This document shows positions 1-6,665 of a stretch of DNA of 7,198 nucleotides, piece after piece. The notes under the pieces are model-generated. The model was not told the DNA's origin. It saw nothing but the letters and a program-made list of their open reading frames with translations, and did not search any database. Both the position numbers and the translations under genes were made by a program. Within the stretch, counting starts at the first letter, position 1; each line of letters begins with the position of its first letter. The stretch comes from an uncultured Clostridia bacterium (GTDB lineage: Bacteria > Bacillota > Clostridia > TANB77 > CAG-508), in assembly GCA_947631725.1 (NCBI GenBank), contig CANRML010000064.1, positions 1 to 7,198 on the forward strand, written 5' to 3'.

Positions 1-58
1 AGACTCAAAATCTGTTGTCAGCAATGGCGTGTGGGTTCGAGTCCCACCACCGGCACCA
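1..58 (+). tRNA. tRNA-Leu(CAA), 3' part
   Basis: The 5' half lies outside the window. What remains is the end of the anticodon arm (AGA, loop CTCAAAA, TCT), a long class II variable arm, the T arm (GTGGG, TTCGAGT, CCCAC at about 31-47), the 3' acceptor strand CACCGGC, discriminator A and an encoded CCA ending at 58. The anticodon CAA at 6-8 reads UUG Leu codons. The long variable arm fits tRNA-Leu. A terminator hairpin follows within 10 bases, so this is the last gene of its transcript. Confidence 0.95.
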
Positions 59-64
59 AATATA

Positions 65-113
65 AGATGCTTTTATAGGATTCATAGTTCTATAAAAGCA
101 TCTATTATTTTTT
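65..113 (+). terminator. Intrinsic terminator of tRNA-Leu
   Basis: A perfect 14-bp inverted repeat (arms 65-78 and 90-103) closes an 11-base loop and is followed by a T-rich run ending in six T (108-113). It stands 6 bases after the tRNA CCA end. It may also stop transcripts arriving from the convergent tRNA-Thr gene, although the T run on that side is weak. Confidence 0.9.
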
Positions 114-159
114 CTATAAAATATTTTCTCATTGTGTATAATAATAAATTTTCTTTATT

Positions 160-235
160 TGGAGCCAATAGGGAGAATCGAACTCCCGACCTACAGGTTA
201 CGAATCTGTTGCTCTACCAACTGAGCTATATTGGC
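160..235 (-). tRNA. tRNA-Thr(CGT)
   Basis: This is a complete 76-base cloverleaf on the minus strand. The acceptor stem GCCAATA (235-229) pairs fully with TATTGGC (170-164). The D arm is GCTC/GAGC, the T arm is GGGAG TTCGATT CTCCC, the discriminator is T and CCA is encoded (162-160). The anticodon loop TTCGTAA carries CGT at 202-200, which reads ACG Thr codons. The anticodon stem ACAGA/CCTGT has an A-C mismatch at the loop-closing pair (31-39 in standard numbering). The gene is convergent with tRNA-Leu and has its own promoter at 254-282. Confidence 0.95.
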
Positions 236-253
236 ATATTATATTACTTTTCT

Positions 254-282
254 ATTTTAGCATATTTATCTCCCTTTTGCAA
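254..282 (-). promoter_or_regulatory. Promoter of tRNA-Thr (minus strand)
   Basis: Read on the minus strand there is a -35 box TTGCAA (282-277), a 17-base spacer, and a -10 box TAAAAT (259-254). A TG one base upstream of the -10 box gives an extended -10. The predicted start falls about 12 bases ahead of the mature tRNA 5' end at 235, suitable for a short leader removed by RNase P. Confidence 0.7.
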
Positions 283-305
283 TAACTTTTGATTGTAATA
301 TACAC

Positions 306-334
306 TTGAAAAAATATATAAAAAGTTGTAAAAT
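306..334 (+). promoter_or_regulatory. Promoter of rqcH
   Basis: A -35 box TTGAAA (306-311), an exact 17-base spacer and a -10 box TAAAAT (329-334) form a sigma-A type promoter. The predicted start near 341 leaves a leader of about 32 bases carrying the Shine-Dalgarno sequence AAAGGA (357-362), 10 bases before the ATG. The promoter is divergent from that of tRNA-Thr, with only 23 bases between the two -35 boxes. Confidence 0.65.
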
Positions 335-372
335 AGCACTAATATAGTTTATTTAGAAAGGATTGTTAACAT

Positions 373-2115
373 ATGGCTTTTGATGGAATTGTAACAAAAG
401 CTATCTGCTCTGAATTATCTAATTTATCAGGTGCAAGAATAGATAAAATATTTCAACCAAATAAAAATACAATAAATATTGGGATGTATACAAATGGTAA
501 AAACTATCTTTTAAATATATGTATTGATGCAACAAATTATAGGATAAATCTCACAACACGTTCAAGCCTTAATCCTCAAGTTGCGCCTAATTTTTGTATG
601 GTATTACGAAAAAATTTATTAGGCTTACATTTAAAAAATATTTTTACCATAGATTTAGAAAGAGTTATCATAATGGAATTTGAGGGCTTTGATGATGTAG
701 ATGATATAATATCAAAAAAGCTAATTATTGAATTGATGGGAAAACATAGTAATATTATCTTATTAGATGAACAGCAAATAATAATAGATAGCATGCGCCA
801 TATAAAACAAAATAATGAAGAATTTCGAGATTTATTACCACATACAAGATATATTTTTCCTAAAACAGAAAAAGCTAATTTGCTAGAAATTACATCTTTT
901 GAAGATTTTTATTCTCTACTTTGCAAAACATCTGAAAATACATCAATTCCAGAATTGATTTTTTCAACCTTTAATGGTATTAGTAAAAGCTTTATACAAG
1001 CTATAATTGAAAATATAGAAGAAATATCAAATTTAAGTAGTAAAGAAATTTTAAGAATAATATATGAATATATATGTAATATAATTTCTTCATTAGATAC
1101 ATCTTACCTATCATTTAAAACAATAGAAAAAGAAAATTCTAATAAACAAGATTATTATTTGATAAATACATCTCCTTCACAAAATAAACCATATTCACTT
1201 AACTTTTTTATTGATGATTTCTATTATGAAAAAGAAAAAACATCTACTTTAAAAAATGAAAGAAATACCTTATTAAAATATATTTTAAGTGTTTTAAAAA
1301 AATATAGTAAAAGATTAAGTAACATTGAAGAAAAATTAAAACAATGCGAAAATATGGAATTGTATCGCATATATGGTGAATTGATTACAGCTAATTTATA
1401 TCAATTTGATAATATGGAAAAGCAAAAAGAAATAACTGTTTTCAATTATTATACTAATGAAAATATATCAATTCCTTTAGATAGTAGATATAATTTAAAT
1501 ACTAATGCAAAACATTATTTTAAAAAATATAATAAATTAAAAAATGCGTTAGAAATTGTTGGAAAACAAAAAGAAGATACAGAAAAAGATTTAGATTACC
1601 TTCAAAGTGTTGTATATGAACTTGAAAATACCTCTTCTATTGAAGAAATTTATGAAATTTTTGATGAAATTTCTGAAAGTTCAATTTTTCAAGACTTAGG
1701 TAATAAAGATAAAACTTCTATTAAAAATTTAAAGAAATCAAAATTAACAAAAAATAAAAATGTATCATTTAATCCTATAAAATACACTATTGACGGATAT
1801 ACTGTTTTAATTGGTAGAAATAATAAAGAAAATGATTATTTAACATTAAAATATGCACATAAATTTGATATTTGGTTTCATACTAAGGATTTTCATGGTA
1901 GTCATACTATATTACAATTAAAAAATGTCAATGACTTAAACAATATTTCTGATACATTGATTTCTAAAGTTGCTAAACTTGCTGCTATGCATAGTAAAGC
2001 AAAAAATTCTTCTAATGTACCTGTTGATTATTGTCAAGTCAAATATGTTAAAAAACCTTCTGGTAGTAAACCTGGTATGGTAATCTATACAAATTACAAA
2101 ACAATCTATATCTAA
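373..2115 (+). CDS. rqcH: RqcH, NFACT-family ribosome quality control protein (FbpA/YloA type)
   Basis: This is the bacterial NEMF/Rqc2 homologue. In studied Bacillota it binds the obstructed 50S subunit with peptidyl-tRNA, recruits tRNA-Ala and adds C-terminal alanine tails that mark stalled chains for proteolysis. Older annotations call it fibronectin-binding protein. The 580 residues match the usual family length. The start MAFDGI is the canonical family N terminus and has AAAGGA 10 bases upstream. Visible features: the NFACT-N domain (about 1-290) with E96-R97 where B. subtilis RqcH has its Asp-Arg pair; a coiled-coil middle (about 290-440) containing the conserved NAKHYFKKYNKLK stretch (378-390); and the C-terminal NFACT-R/DUF814 domain (about 468-580) with DGYTVLIGRNN (474-484), DIWFHTKDFHGSH (499-511) and a KKPSGSKPG motif (560-568). 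The domains are complete, with no frameshift. It is a monocistronic gene with its own promoter and terminator. Family assignment is firm; the Ala-tailing role is inferred from homologues. Confidence 0.95.
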   Translation: MAFDGIVTKAICSELSNLSGARIDKIFQPNKNTINIGMYTNGKNYLLNICIDATNYRINLTTRSSLNPQVAPNFCMVLRKNLLGLHLKNIFTIDLERVIIMEFEGFDDVDDIISKKLIIELMGKHSNIILLDEQQIIIDSMRHIKQNNEEFRDLLPHTRYIFPKTEKANLLEITSFEDFYSLLCKTSENTSIPELIFSTFNGISKSFIQAIIENIEEISNLSSKEILRIIYEYICNIISSLDTSYLSFKTIEKENSNKQDYYLINTSPSQNKPYSLNFFIDDFYYEKEKTSTLKNERNTLLKYILSVLKKYSKRLSNIEEKLKQCENMELYRIYGELITANLYQFDNMEKQKEITVFNYYTNENISIPLDSRYNLNTNAKHYFKKYNKLKNALEIVGKQKEDTEKDLDYLQSVVYELENTSSIEEIYEIFDEISESSIFQDLGNKDKTSIKNLKKSKLTKNKNVSFNPIKYTIDGYTVLIGRNNKENDYLTLKYAHKFDIWFHTKDFHGSHTILQLKNVNDLNNISDTLISKVAKLAAMHSKAKNSSNVPVDYCQVKYVKKPSGSKPGMVIYTNYKTIYI

Positions 2116-2121
2116 ACTAAA

Positions 2122-2147
2122 ACGGACCACACGTGGTCCGTCTTTTT
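2122..2147. terminator. Bidirectional intrinsic terminator between rqcH and the addA unit
   Basis: The arms ACGGACCA (2122-2129) and TGGTCCGT (2134-2141) are perfectly complementary around a 4-base loop and are GC-rich in an AT-rich setting. On the plus strand the stem is followed by TCTTTTTC. On the minus strand it is followed by TTTAGTTTAG. It begins 7 bases after the rqcH stop and 8 bases beyond the stop of the convergent membrane-protein gene, so it probably ends both transcripts. Confidence 0.9.
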
Positions 2148-2149
2148 CA

Positions 2150-2617
2150 TTACCAGAATATCAGTAAAGTAAATATTGTTGCTACTAAAATTTCTTGTTG
2201 TGTTAAATCTTTGGGTAATAATTCAATTTCACTTTCTTCTTTTTCATTTACTAAACTAATGTTAAAATAATCTACATTTTCTAATTTAAAATACATTTCT
2301 AGTGGTTTCTTTTGATTAACTTCTAGATCAGAAATATCAATGTATTTTGTACCCATTAATACATCTCTTGGTGAGTAAAAATCAAATCTTAAATATTTTG
2401 CATCTAATGGCTTTTCTTCTGGGTTTTCTATTGTTCCCTTTATTCTACCATTTACGATAGTAGCTTCTGCTTGGTAAATAGTAATCTGGCTTAGATTATC
2501 TTTTCTACCTAATTTTTGATAACTTGATTCTAAATTAACATTTATAATAAAGTTTGAAAATATAATAAATGCTACTAATCCAACTGAATATAGTAAAATC
2601 ATTTTTAATCTATCCAT
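2150..2617 (-). CDS. Small membrane protein with an extracytoplasmic beta-type domain, function unknown
   Basis: The 155-residue product has a positively charged start (MDRLK), one clear membrane segment at about residues 6-24, a polar domain at about 25-141 and a short hydrophobic C terminus (about 143-155) that may be a second, minimal membrane segment. The middle region reads as a small beta-sandwich: GRIKGTIEN (57-65), then YLRFDFYS (75-82), then a LEV...KPLEMYFKLENVDYFNISL pattern (98-122). This resembles FxLYD-like domains, but the match is by eye only and is weak. The start at 2617 is supported by AAAGGA (plus positions 2629-2634) 11 bases upstream. It lies 41 bases after the addA stop with no terminator between, so it is probably cotranscribed with addA. 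I do not recognise a specific function, and no catalytic motif is visible. Confidence 0.8.
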   Translation of the reverse strand: MDRLKMILLYSVGLVAFIIFSNFIINVNLESSYQKLGRKDNLSQITIYQAEATIVNGRIKGTIENPEEKPLDAKYLRFDFYSPRDVLMGTKYIDISDLEVNQKKPLEMYFKLENVDYFNISLVNEKEESEIELLPKDLTQQEILVATIFTLLIFW

Positions 2618-2658
2618 TTTGATATCATTCCTTTTTCAAAATTTATATATGCATTATA

Positions 2659-5600
2659 TCATATTTTACATAATCTGTCAAAATATGTTGAATAAATATA
2701 TACTTTATCTACTTTTCTTTGTAAACTTTCTTCTAAAGCTCTCCTGTATATATCTAATTGAATTTTATATTTTTCTATAAGTTCATTTATATCTTTTACA
2801 TAGTCTGTTTTATAATCTAATAAAACTAGTTCATTATTTTGATTTATATAATATAAATCAATCATTCCTTGTACTAAAATATTTCCTTCTACTGCTTCTT
2901 GATATATTTCTTTTGCTGGAATTTGCATATAAAATGGCTTTTCTCTTTCTACCAATTTTGCAGTTTGCAATTCCTTCCAAATATCTGACTGTGTGAAATT
3001 ATATAATTTTTGAACATTTATTACTTCTTTTTCTTTTTGTGAAATTATATTATTTTCTTTTAAATCATTTAAAAATTCATTTAAGCTTTCTAGATTATAT
3101 GATTTACTTATATCTAGTTTTTGCATGCAAAGATGCGTTAAAGTTCCTTTTTGTGCTCCTGAAAATTCATGTTCAACCTCATTATTTAAAAATTCTGGCT
3201 TTTTCAAAGTAATTTCTAAATTGTTTTCTTCTACATTTTTCTTTTTTATTTCACTAACTGACATCTTTGTAGGTAAACTTATTGTATCAATATACGAATA
3301 TTTATACTCAATTTGATTTTTCAAATCTTTAGCAAGTGTTTCATCTGATGTGTATTTAGATAATCCAACCTCTTTTTCTAAATCAATTTTTTCTTGGACT
3401 TGATTATTTTGTTTTAATATATCCTCCAAATCATTTTTTTCAAAAATTTTATAGTTTATCATATCCTTCATTTTATCTTTATTATATAAATACACTAGCC
3501 ATATCCACTCAAAATATGATTTACATTTCTTTAATAAAATTGGATTTATTTTTCCATCATTTAGTTTATAAATAGATACTTGCTTTTGTAATTCTTCTAG
3601 CTTTTTTATAATATCTTTTTCTGCTAATGTAATATATATTTTTTCTTTTGCTCTGGTTAGTGCAACATATAATATACGCATTTCTTCTGCAAGACTTTCA
3701 ACTTCTATCCTATTTCTTACTGCTTGTCTTGCTAATGTATCATATCTAATTTGCATTTGATAATCCATATATTTTGCACCAATACCATATTTTTGATGTA
3801 ATAGTACACTATCTCTATAAATATCTTGTTTATTAAATTGTTTATTTGCATTTGCTAAAAATACAACTGGAAATTCCAATCCTTTGCTTTTATGAATACT
3901 CATAATACGTATAGCATCATCATTTTCTCCTATCATTTTAGCTGCACCCATATCTCCATTTGATACTTTTAATCTTTCCATGAAATTTATAAAATTATAT
4001 AAGCCTTTGAAACTTGCTGATTCGTATTGTTTTGCTCTCTCAAATAAAATTTCTAAATTTGCTTGTCTTTGAATTCCATTTGTCATAAGTCCTACATAAT
4101 TATAATATCCTGTGTCAACATATATCTTCCAAATAAATTCATCTAATGCAAGATATTCTATTTGTTTTCTCCATTTAGCTAATTGCTTTAAAAAGTCTTC
4201 TATTTTTTCTTTTAATTTTGGGCCTACATTGATTTTTGCTTTTTGCATACACTCATAAAAATTAGCATTTTTATCACTTAATCTAATTTCTACTAACTCG
4301 TCATCTGAAAATCCGGCAATAGGAGAACGTAATACCGTTACTAGAGGAATATCTTGTACTGGATTGTCAATAATTTTTAATAAGTTCATTATAGTTTGAA
4401 TTTCTATAGTTTCTAAATAATCTTGTGTACTATCTGAAAAAACAGGTAAATTTTTTTTGATTAGTTCTTGCTCATAAATTTGTGCTTTGTCTTTTGTAGA
4501 GCGAAGTAAAATAACAATATCTTTTGGAGATATATCTCTAAAACTTTTTCTTTTTCTGTCATATATTTGATATTTTGATTTTATCAATTCTTCAATTTTA
4601 TTTGCAATATGCCTTGCCTCTATATCAATGTCTTCTAAATATTCTTGTTCTGCTAATTCATAATCTTCGTCATCATCTTCATCTTCAAATTCTTCTGCTA
4701 TCTCTTTTCCTCCTGTTGTTTGAATAATATCAATTTCAGTTTTTAAATTTTGGCTATTTTCTTCATAATCCGTTGCACCTAAATTTAGATATTCTTCTTC
4801 TGTGTATTCAACATCTCCTAAGGTTTCACTCATAATATTTTCAAAAATAATATTGGTAAAATCTAAGACATTACTCCTACTTCTAAAATTTTTAAATAGT
4901 TGAATTTTTGTACCTATTGAATCTTTTTTTCCAACTTTTTCATATTTTTTGTATTTTTCTAAAAATAGTTCTGGCATTGCTTGTCTGAATTTATATATAC
5001 TTTGCTTTATATCTCCTACCATAAACATATTGTTTTCTCTAGATATTGCTGTTAAAATGCATTCTTGCACTTTATTGCTATCTTGATATTCATCTATTGC
5101 AATTTCTTCAAATTTTTCTGCATATATTTTACAAATTTCTTTATTTTGAAAAATTTGCAAAGCAAAATGCTCTATATCTGAAAAATCTACAATATTTTGT
5201 TCTCTCTTTGCTTTAGAAAATTTCTCATCAAACTCTAAAATTAAATTTTCTAATTTTTTTAATATTTTATACATATCGTATATATCTTGACAAGCTTGTT
5301 TTGAATTTACAACTAATAGCTTGTTTATTTTTTTATTAAATTTATCTTTTACAACATCTCGAATTGCTTTTGCTTCATCTTTAGCTTGTGATATGAAATT
5401 CATTTTTCTAGGCCATATAATAAAGGTAATATTTTGTGAATTTTCATATGCTAAATCCCAAGTAAATAAGTTTTTTTGCAATTGTTGCATTTGATTAATA
5501 TCACTTTGCAAAGTTTGCAAATATTTTTCTAAATCAGGATTACCTATTAATAATTTTTTAGCATCTTCTAATACCATTATGTCATCTTCTATTTCTTCAT

Positions 5601-6275
5601 TTAATTCTAGCAATAGCTCTTTTCCCCATATTGTTTGTTCAAATCCTTTATCCATTAAGTCTTGTTCTTTTAAATTAAACATCTCTACTGCATCATTTAG
5701 CCATTGTTTGGGAAATGGTGTTGAAGAAATATAATTATGAATTTTTCTAACTAAATCCTTTAATGGTGTATCATCTTTGTATCCAGTATATGTACGAATT
5801 AAATCTAAAAAATTTTCTTCTTCTTCTTGATATTTTTCTTCAAACATTTCTTCTAATATTTCTTCTTTTAGAATTTCTATTTCTGTACTATCAGCAATTC
5901 TAAAATTAGGTGATACATTATCTAATTCATAGAAATGATTTTTTACTATTTCTAAACAAAAAGAATCTATTGTACATATATTAGATATATTTAATAGAGT
6001 CATTTGTTTTCCGCAAATGCTCATCTTCTGGATTTTCTTCTAATTTTTCATAAATTGCATCTAATATTCTTTGTCTCATTTCTGCAGCTGCTGCATTTGT
6101 AAATGTAACTACTAAGATTTTGTTAATATCTACTTTTTCGTTAATTATTTTATTGATAATTCTTTCAACTAAAACAGCTGTCTTTCCACTTCCGTGCTGC
6201 TGCTGCAACTAATATATTAGAACCTTTTTCATAAATTGCATCTTGCTGTTCTTTGGTCCATTTTACATTGCTCAT
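2659..6275 (-). CDS. addA: AddA, ATP-dependent helicase/nuclease subunit A, interrupted by two apparent single-base insertions
   Basis: AddA, with AddB, unwinds and resects double-strand breaks to load RecA at Chi-like sites. The ATG at 6273-6275 has an excellent AGGAG 7 bases upstream and begins MSNVKWTKEQQDAIY, the Q-motif region. Dropping one extra base near 6194 and one near 6010 restores an open frame of 1204 residues, normal for the family. Restored landmarks: Walker A AAAAGSGKT (24-32), motif Ia LVVTFTNAAAAEM (54-66), motif II IDEYQD (393-398), motif III GDIKQSIYKFR (420-430), motif IV NFRSR (462-466), motif V SIHKSKGLEF (792-801), motif VI LYVALTRAKE (868-877). The C-terminal RecB-like nuclease has H1047, D1139, D1153, K1155 (DYK) and Q1172. 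As given, the DNA encodes 27 residues, then about 62 in a second frame, then about 1115 in a third. The long piece lacks Walker A and could not hydrolyse ATP. It probably leads a unit with the downstream membrane protein. No addB is visible upstream. Identity is certain; whether the gene is truly broken is not. Confidence 0.93.
6007..6013 (-). other. addA: Second apparent +1 frameshift in addA
   Basis: The minus strand reads CATTTGCGGAAAACAAATG. The family pattern continues HLRKQMTLLN, which needs one A fewer in the run of four (plus 6007-6010), or one G fewer just before it. Uncorrected, this frame ends after HLRKTNDSIKYI. The other frame continues as QMTLLNISNICTIDSFC and stays open for more than 1100 residues. 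The indel lies at restored residues 88-89. Confidence 0.9.
6194..6195 (-). other. addA: Apparent +1 frameshift in the addA Walker A motif
   Basis: On the minus strand the four Ala codons GCAGCAGCAGCA are followed by CGGAAGTGGAAAG instead of the GGAAGTGGAAAG needed for GSGK. Removing either the C (6194) or the preceding A (6195) restores AAAAGSGKT. Without correction the first frame leaves the P-loop as AAAARKW and soon stops. The P-loop residues appear intact in the next frame, which begins MQQQHGSGKT if read from its own ATG. Confidence 0.9.
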
Positions 6276-6298
6276 ATTTTATCTCCTCGTATAATATA

Positions 6299-6349
6299 TT
6301 TACAATCATTTTTATATTTTTTTAATTACATTAAATTAATGATTGTAAA
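6299..6349. repeat. 12-bp inverted repeat A upstream of addA
   Basis: TTTACAATCATT (6299-6310) and AATGATTGTAAA (6338-6349) are exact reverse complements separated by 27 bases. They flank the possible addA promoter. The inner 9 bases, TGATTGTAA, occur a third time at 290-298, just upstream of the rqcH promoter. A protein-binding site pair or an RNA/DNA hairpin is possible. Function is unknown. Confidence 0.8.
6311..6339 (-). promoter_or_regulatory. Possible addA promoter
   Basis: On the minus strand a TATAAA -10 box (6316-6311) has TTAATT 17 bases upstream (6339-6334). The -35 match is poor, and in DNA this AT-rich such boxes arise by chance. It is offered because its predicted start, near 6304, gives addA a short leader with AGGAG (6287-6283). 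The arms of an inverted repeat overlap both ends of it. Confidence 0.3.
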
Positions 6350-6365
6350 AGAAAATTTAATGTAA
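6326..6365. repeat. 12-bp inverted repeat B, interleaved with repeat A
   Basis: TTACATTAAATT (6326-6337) and AATTTAATGTAA (6354-6365) are exact reverse complements with 16 bases between. The left arm lies inside the loop of repeat A and abuts repeat A's right arm with no gap, so the two hairpins exclude one another. This stretch lies between addA and the insertion sequence and contains no gene. Confidence 0.8.
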
Positions 6366-6394
6366 AGTAGTAAAGGGTTTGTATTTACATAATA

Positions 6395-6403
6395 TGGTAT
6401 AAT
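6395..6403 (+). promoter_or_regulatory. Extended -10 element ahead of the IS110 leader RNA
   Basis: TGGTATAAT is a consensus extended -10 box (TATAAT at 6398-6403). No good -35 box is found 16-18 bases upstream, where the sequence reads about GGGTTT. Transcription would start near 6410. In studied IS110 elements a full promoter is assembled across the joined ends of the excised circle. A lone -10 at the left end fits that arrangement, but this is inference. Confidence 0.6.
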
Positions 6404-6409
6404 CTTATT

Positions 6410-6630
6410 GTATAAATCTAGTTAAAGGTGTATTCTTTCTCTCCATGTTGCACCATTATTGGTGACTTCATTTTATAGACTGTTTCTCTACTTTTAGTAT
6501 TAACTTCAGACCCAGATGTTGTTCAAGCTTGAAGATACATCAGTAGCAGATGGCTTTTATCTTCTTGCTTAGTTCTGATTTGTGCGAGGTTGTTGATGTG
6601 CTAATTGCTAGAGACAAATCCTTTACTATT
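6410..6630 (+). ncRNA. Candidate IS110 bridge RNA
   Basis: The leader between the extended -10 and the transposase has no coding frame but folds into consecutive hairpins. First, CACCA/TGGTG (6451-6455, 6460-6464) has a 4-base loop. Second, TCAGA/TCTGA (6506-6510, 6574-6578) encloses AAGC-TT-GAAGATA paired with TATCTTC-TT-GCTT (6525-6537, 6558-6570) with a large apical loop and an asymmetric internal loop. Third, GATTTGT/ACAAATC (6577-6583, 6614-6620) holds a 30-base loop; it overlaps the previous stem by two bases. A 5' hairpin followed by two large loops is the general plan of bridge RNAs, in which the loops pair with target and donor DNA to direct the recombinase. Exact ends and guide segments cannot be set from one copy. 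Confidence 0.55.
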
Positions 6631-6665
6631 TTATATATTTTAAGAATTGAAAGGTGGTGATTTAT

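Noticed and set aside
29..292. 87-residue plus-strand reading frame
   Set aside because: It runs through the tRNA-Leu 3' end, its terminator and the reverse complement of tRNA-Thr. Its MWVRVPPPAP and ENRTPDLQVTN strings are typical translations of tRNA genes, and no Shine-Dalgarno site is present.
576..794. Antisense reading frame inside rqcH
   Set aside because: It lies wholly opposite a well-conserved gene and its composition is that expected from the complement of AT-rich coding DNA.
1936..2130. Antisense reading frame over the rqcH 3' end
   Set aside because: It overlaps the conserved NFACT-R codons and starts within the terminator hairpin.
3125..3316. Plus-strand reading frame inside addA
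   Set aside because: It is a shadow of the addA nuclease region, with no ribosome binding site and no recognisable domain.
6007..6196. Programmed frameshifting in addA
   Set aside because: Two separate +1 shifts would be needed within 190 bp. Neither site shows a known slippery sequence with a stimulating structure, and AddA homologues are encoded in a single frame.
6299..6365. The interleaved repeats as an H-type pseudoknot
   Set aside because: With 12-bp stems, the 4-base connection between the last two arms is too short to span the helix, so alternative hairpins are more plausible.
6522..6533. Palindrome TTCAAGCTTGAA in the IS leader as an operator
   Set aside because: Its bases are better explained as part of the longer hairpin AAGC-TT-GAAGATA with TATCTTC-TT-GCTT.
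6368..6628. TAGTAAAGG (6368-6376) complementary to CCTTTACTA (6620-6628)
   Set aside because: A 9-base match over about 250 bases of AT-rich DNA is expected by chance fairly often, and the first copy lies upstream of the predicted RNA start.
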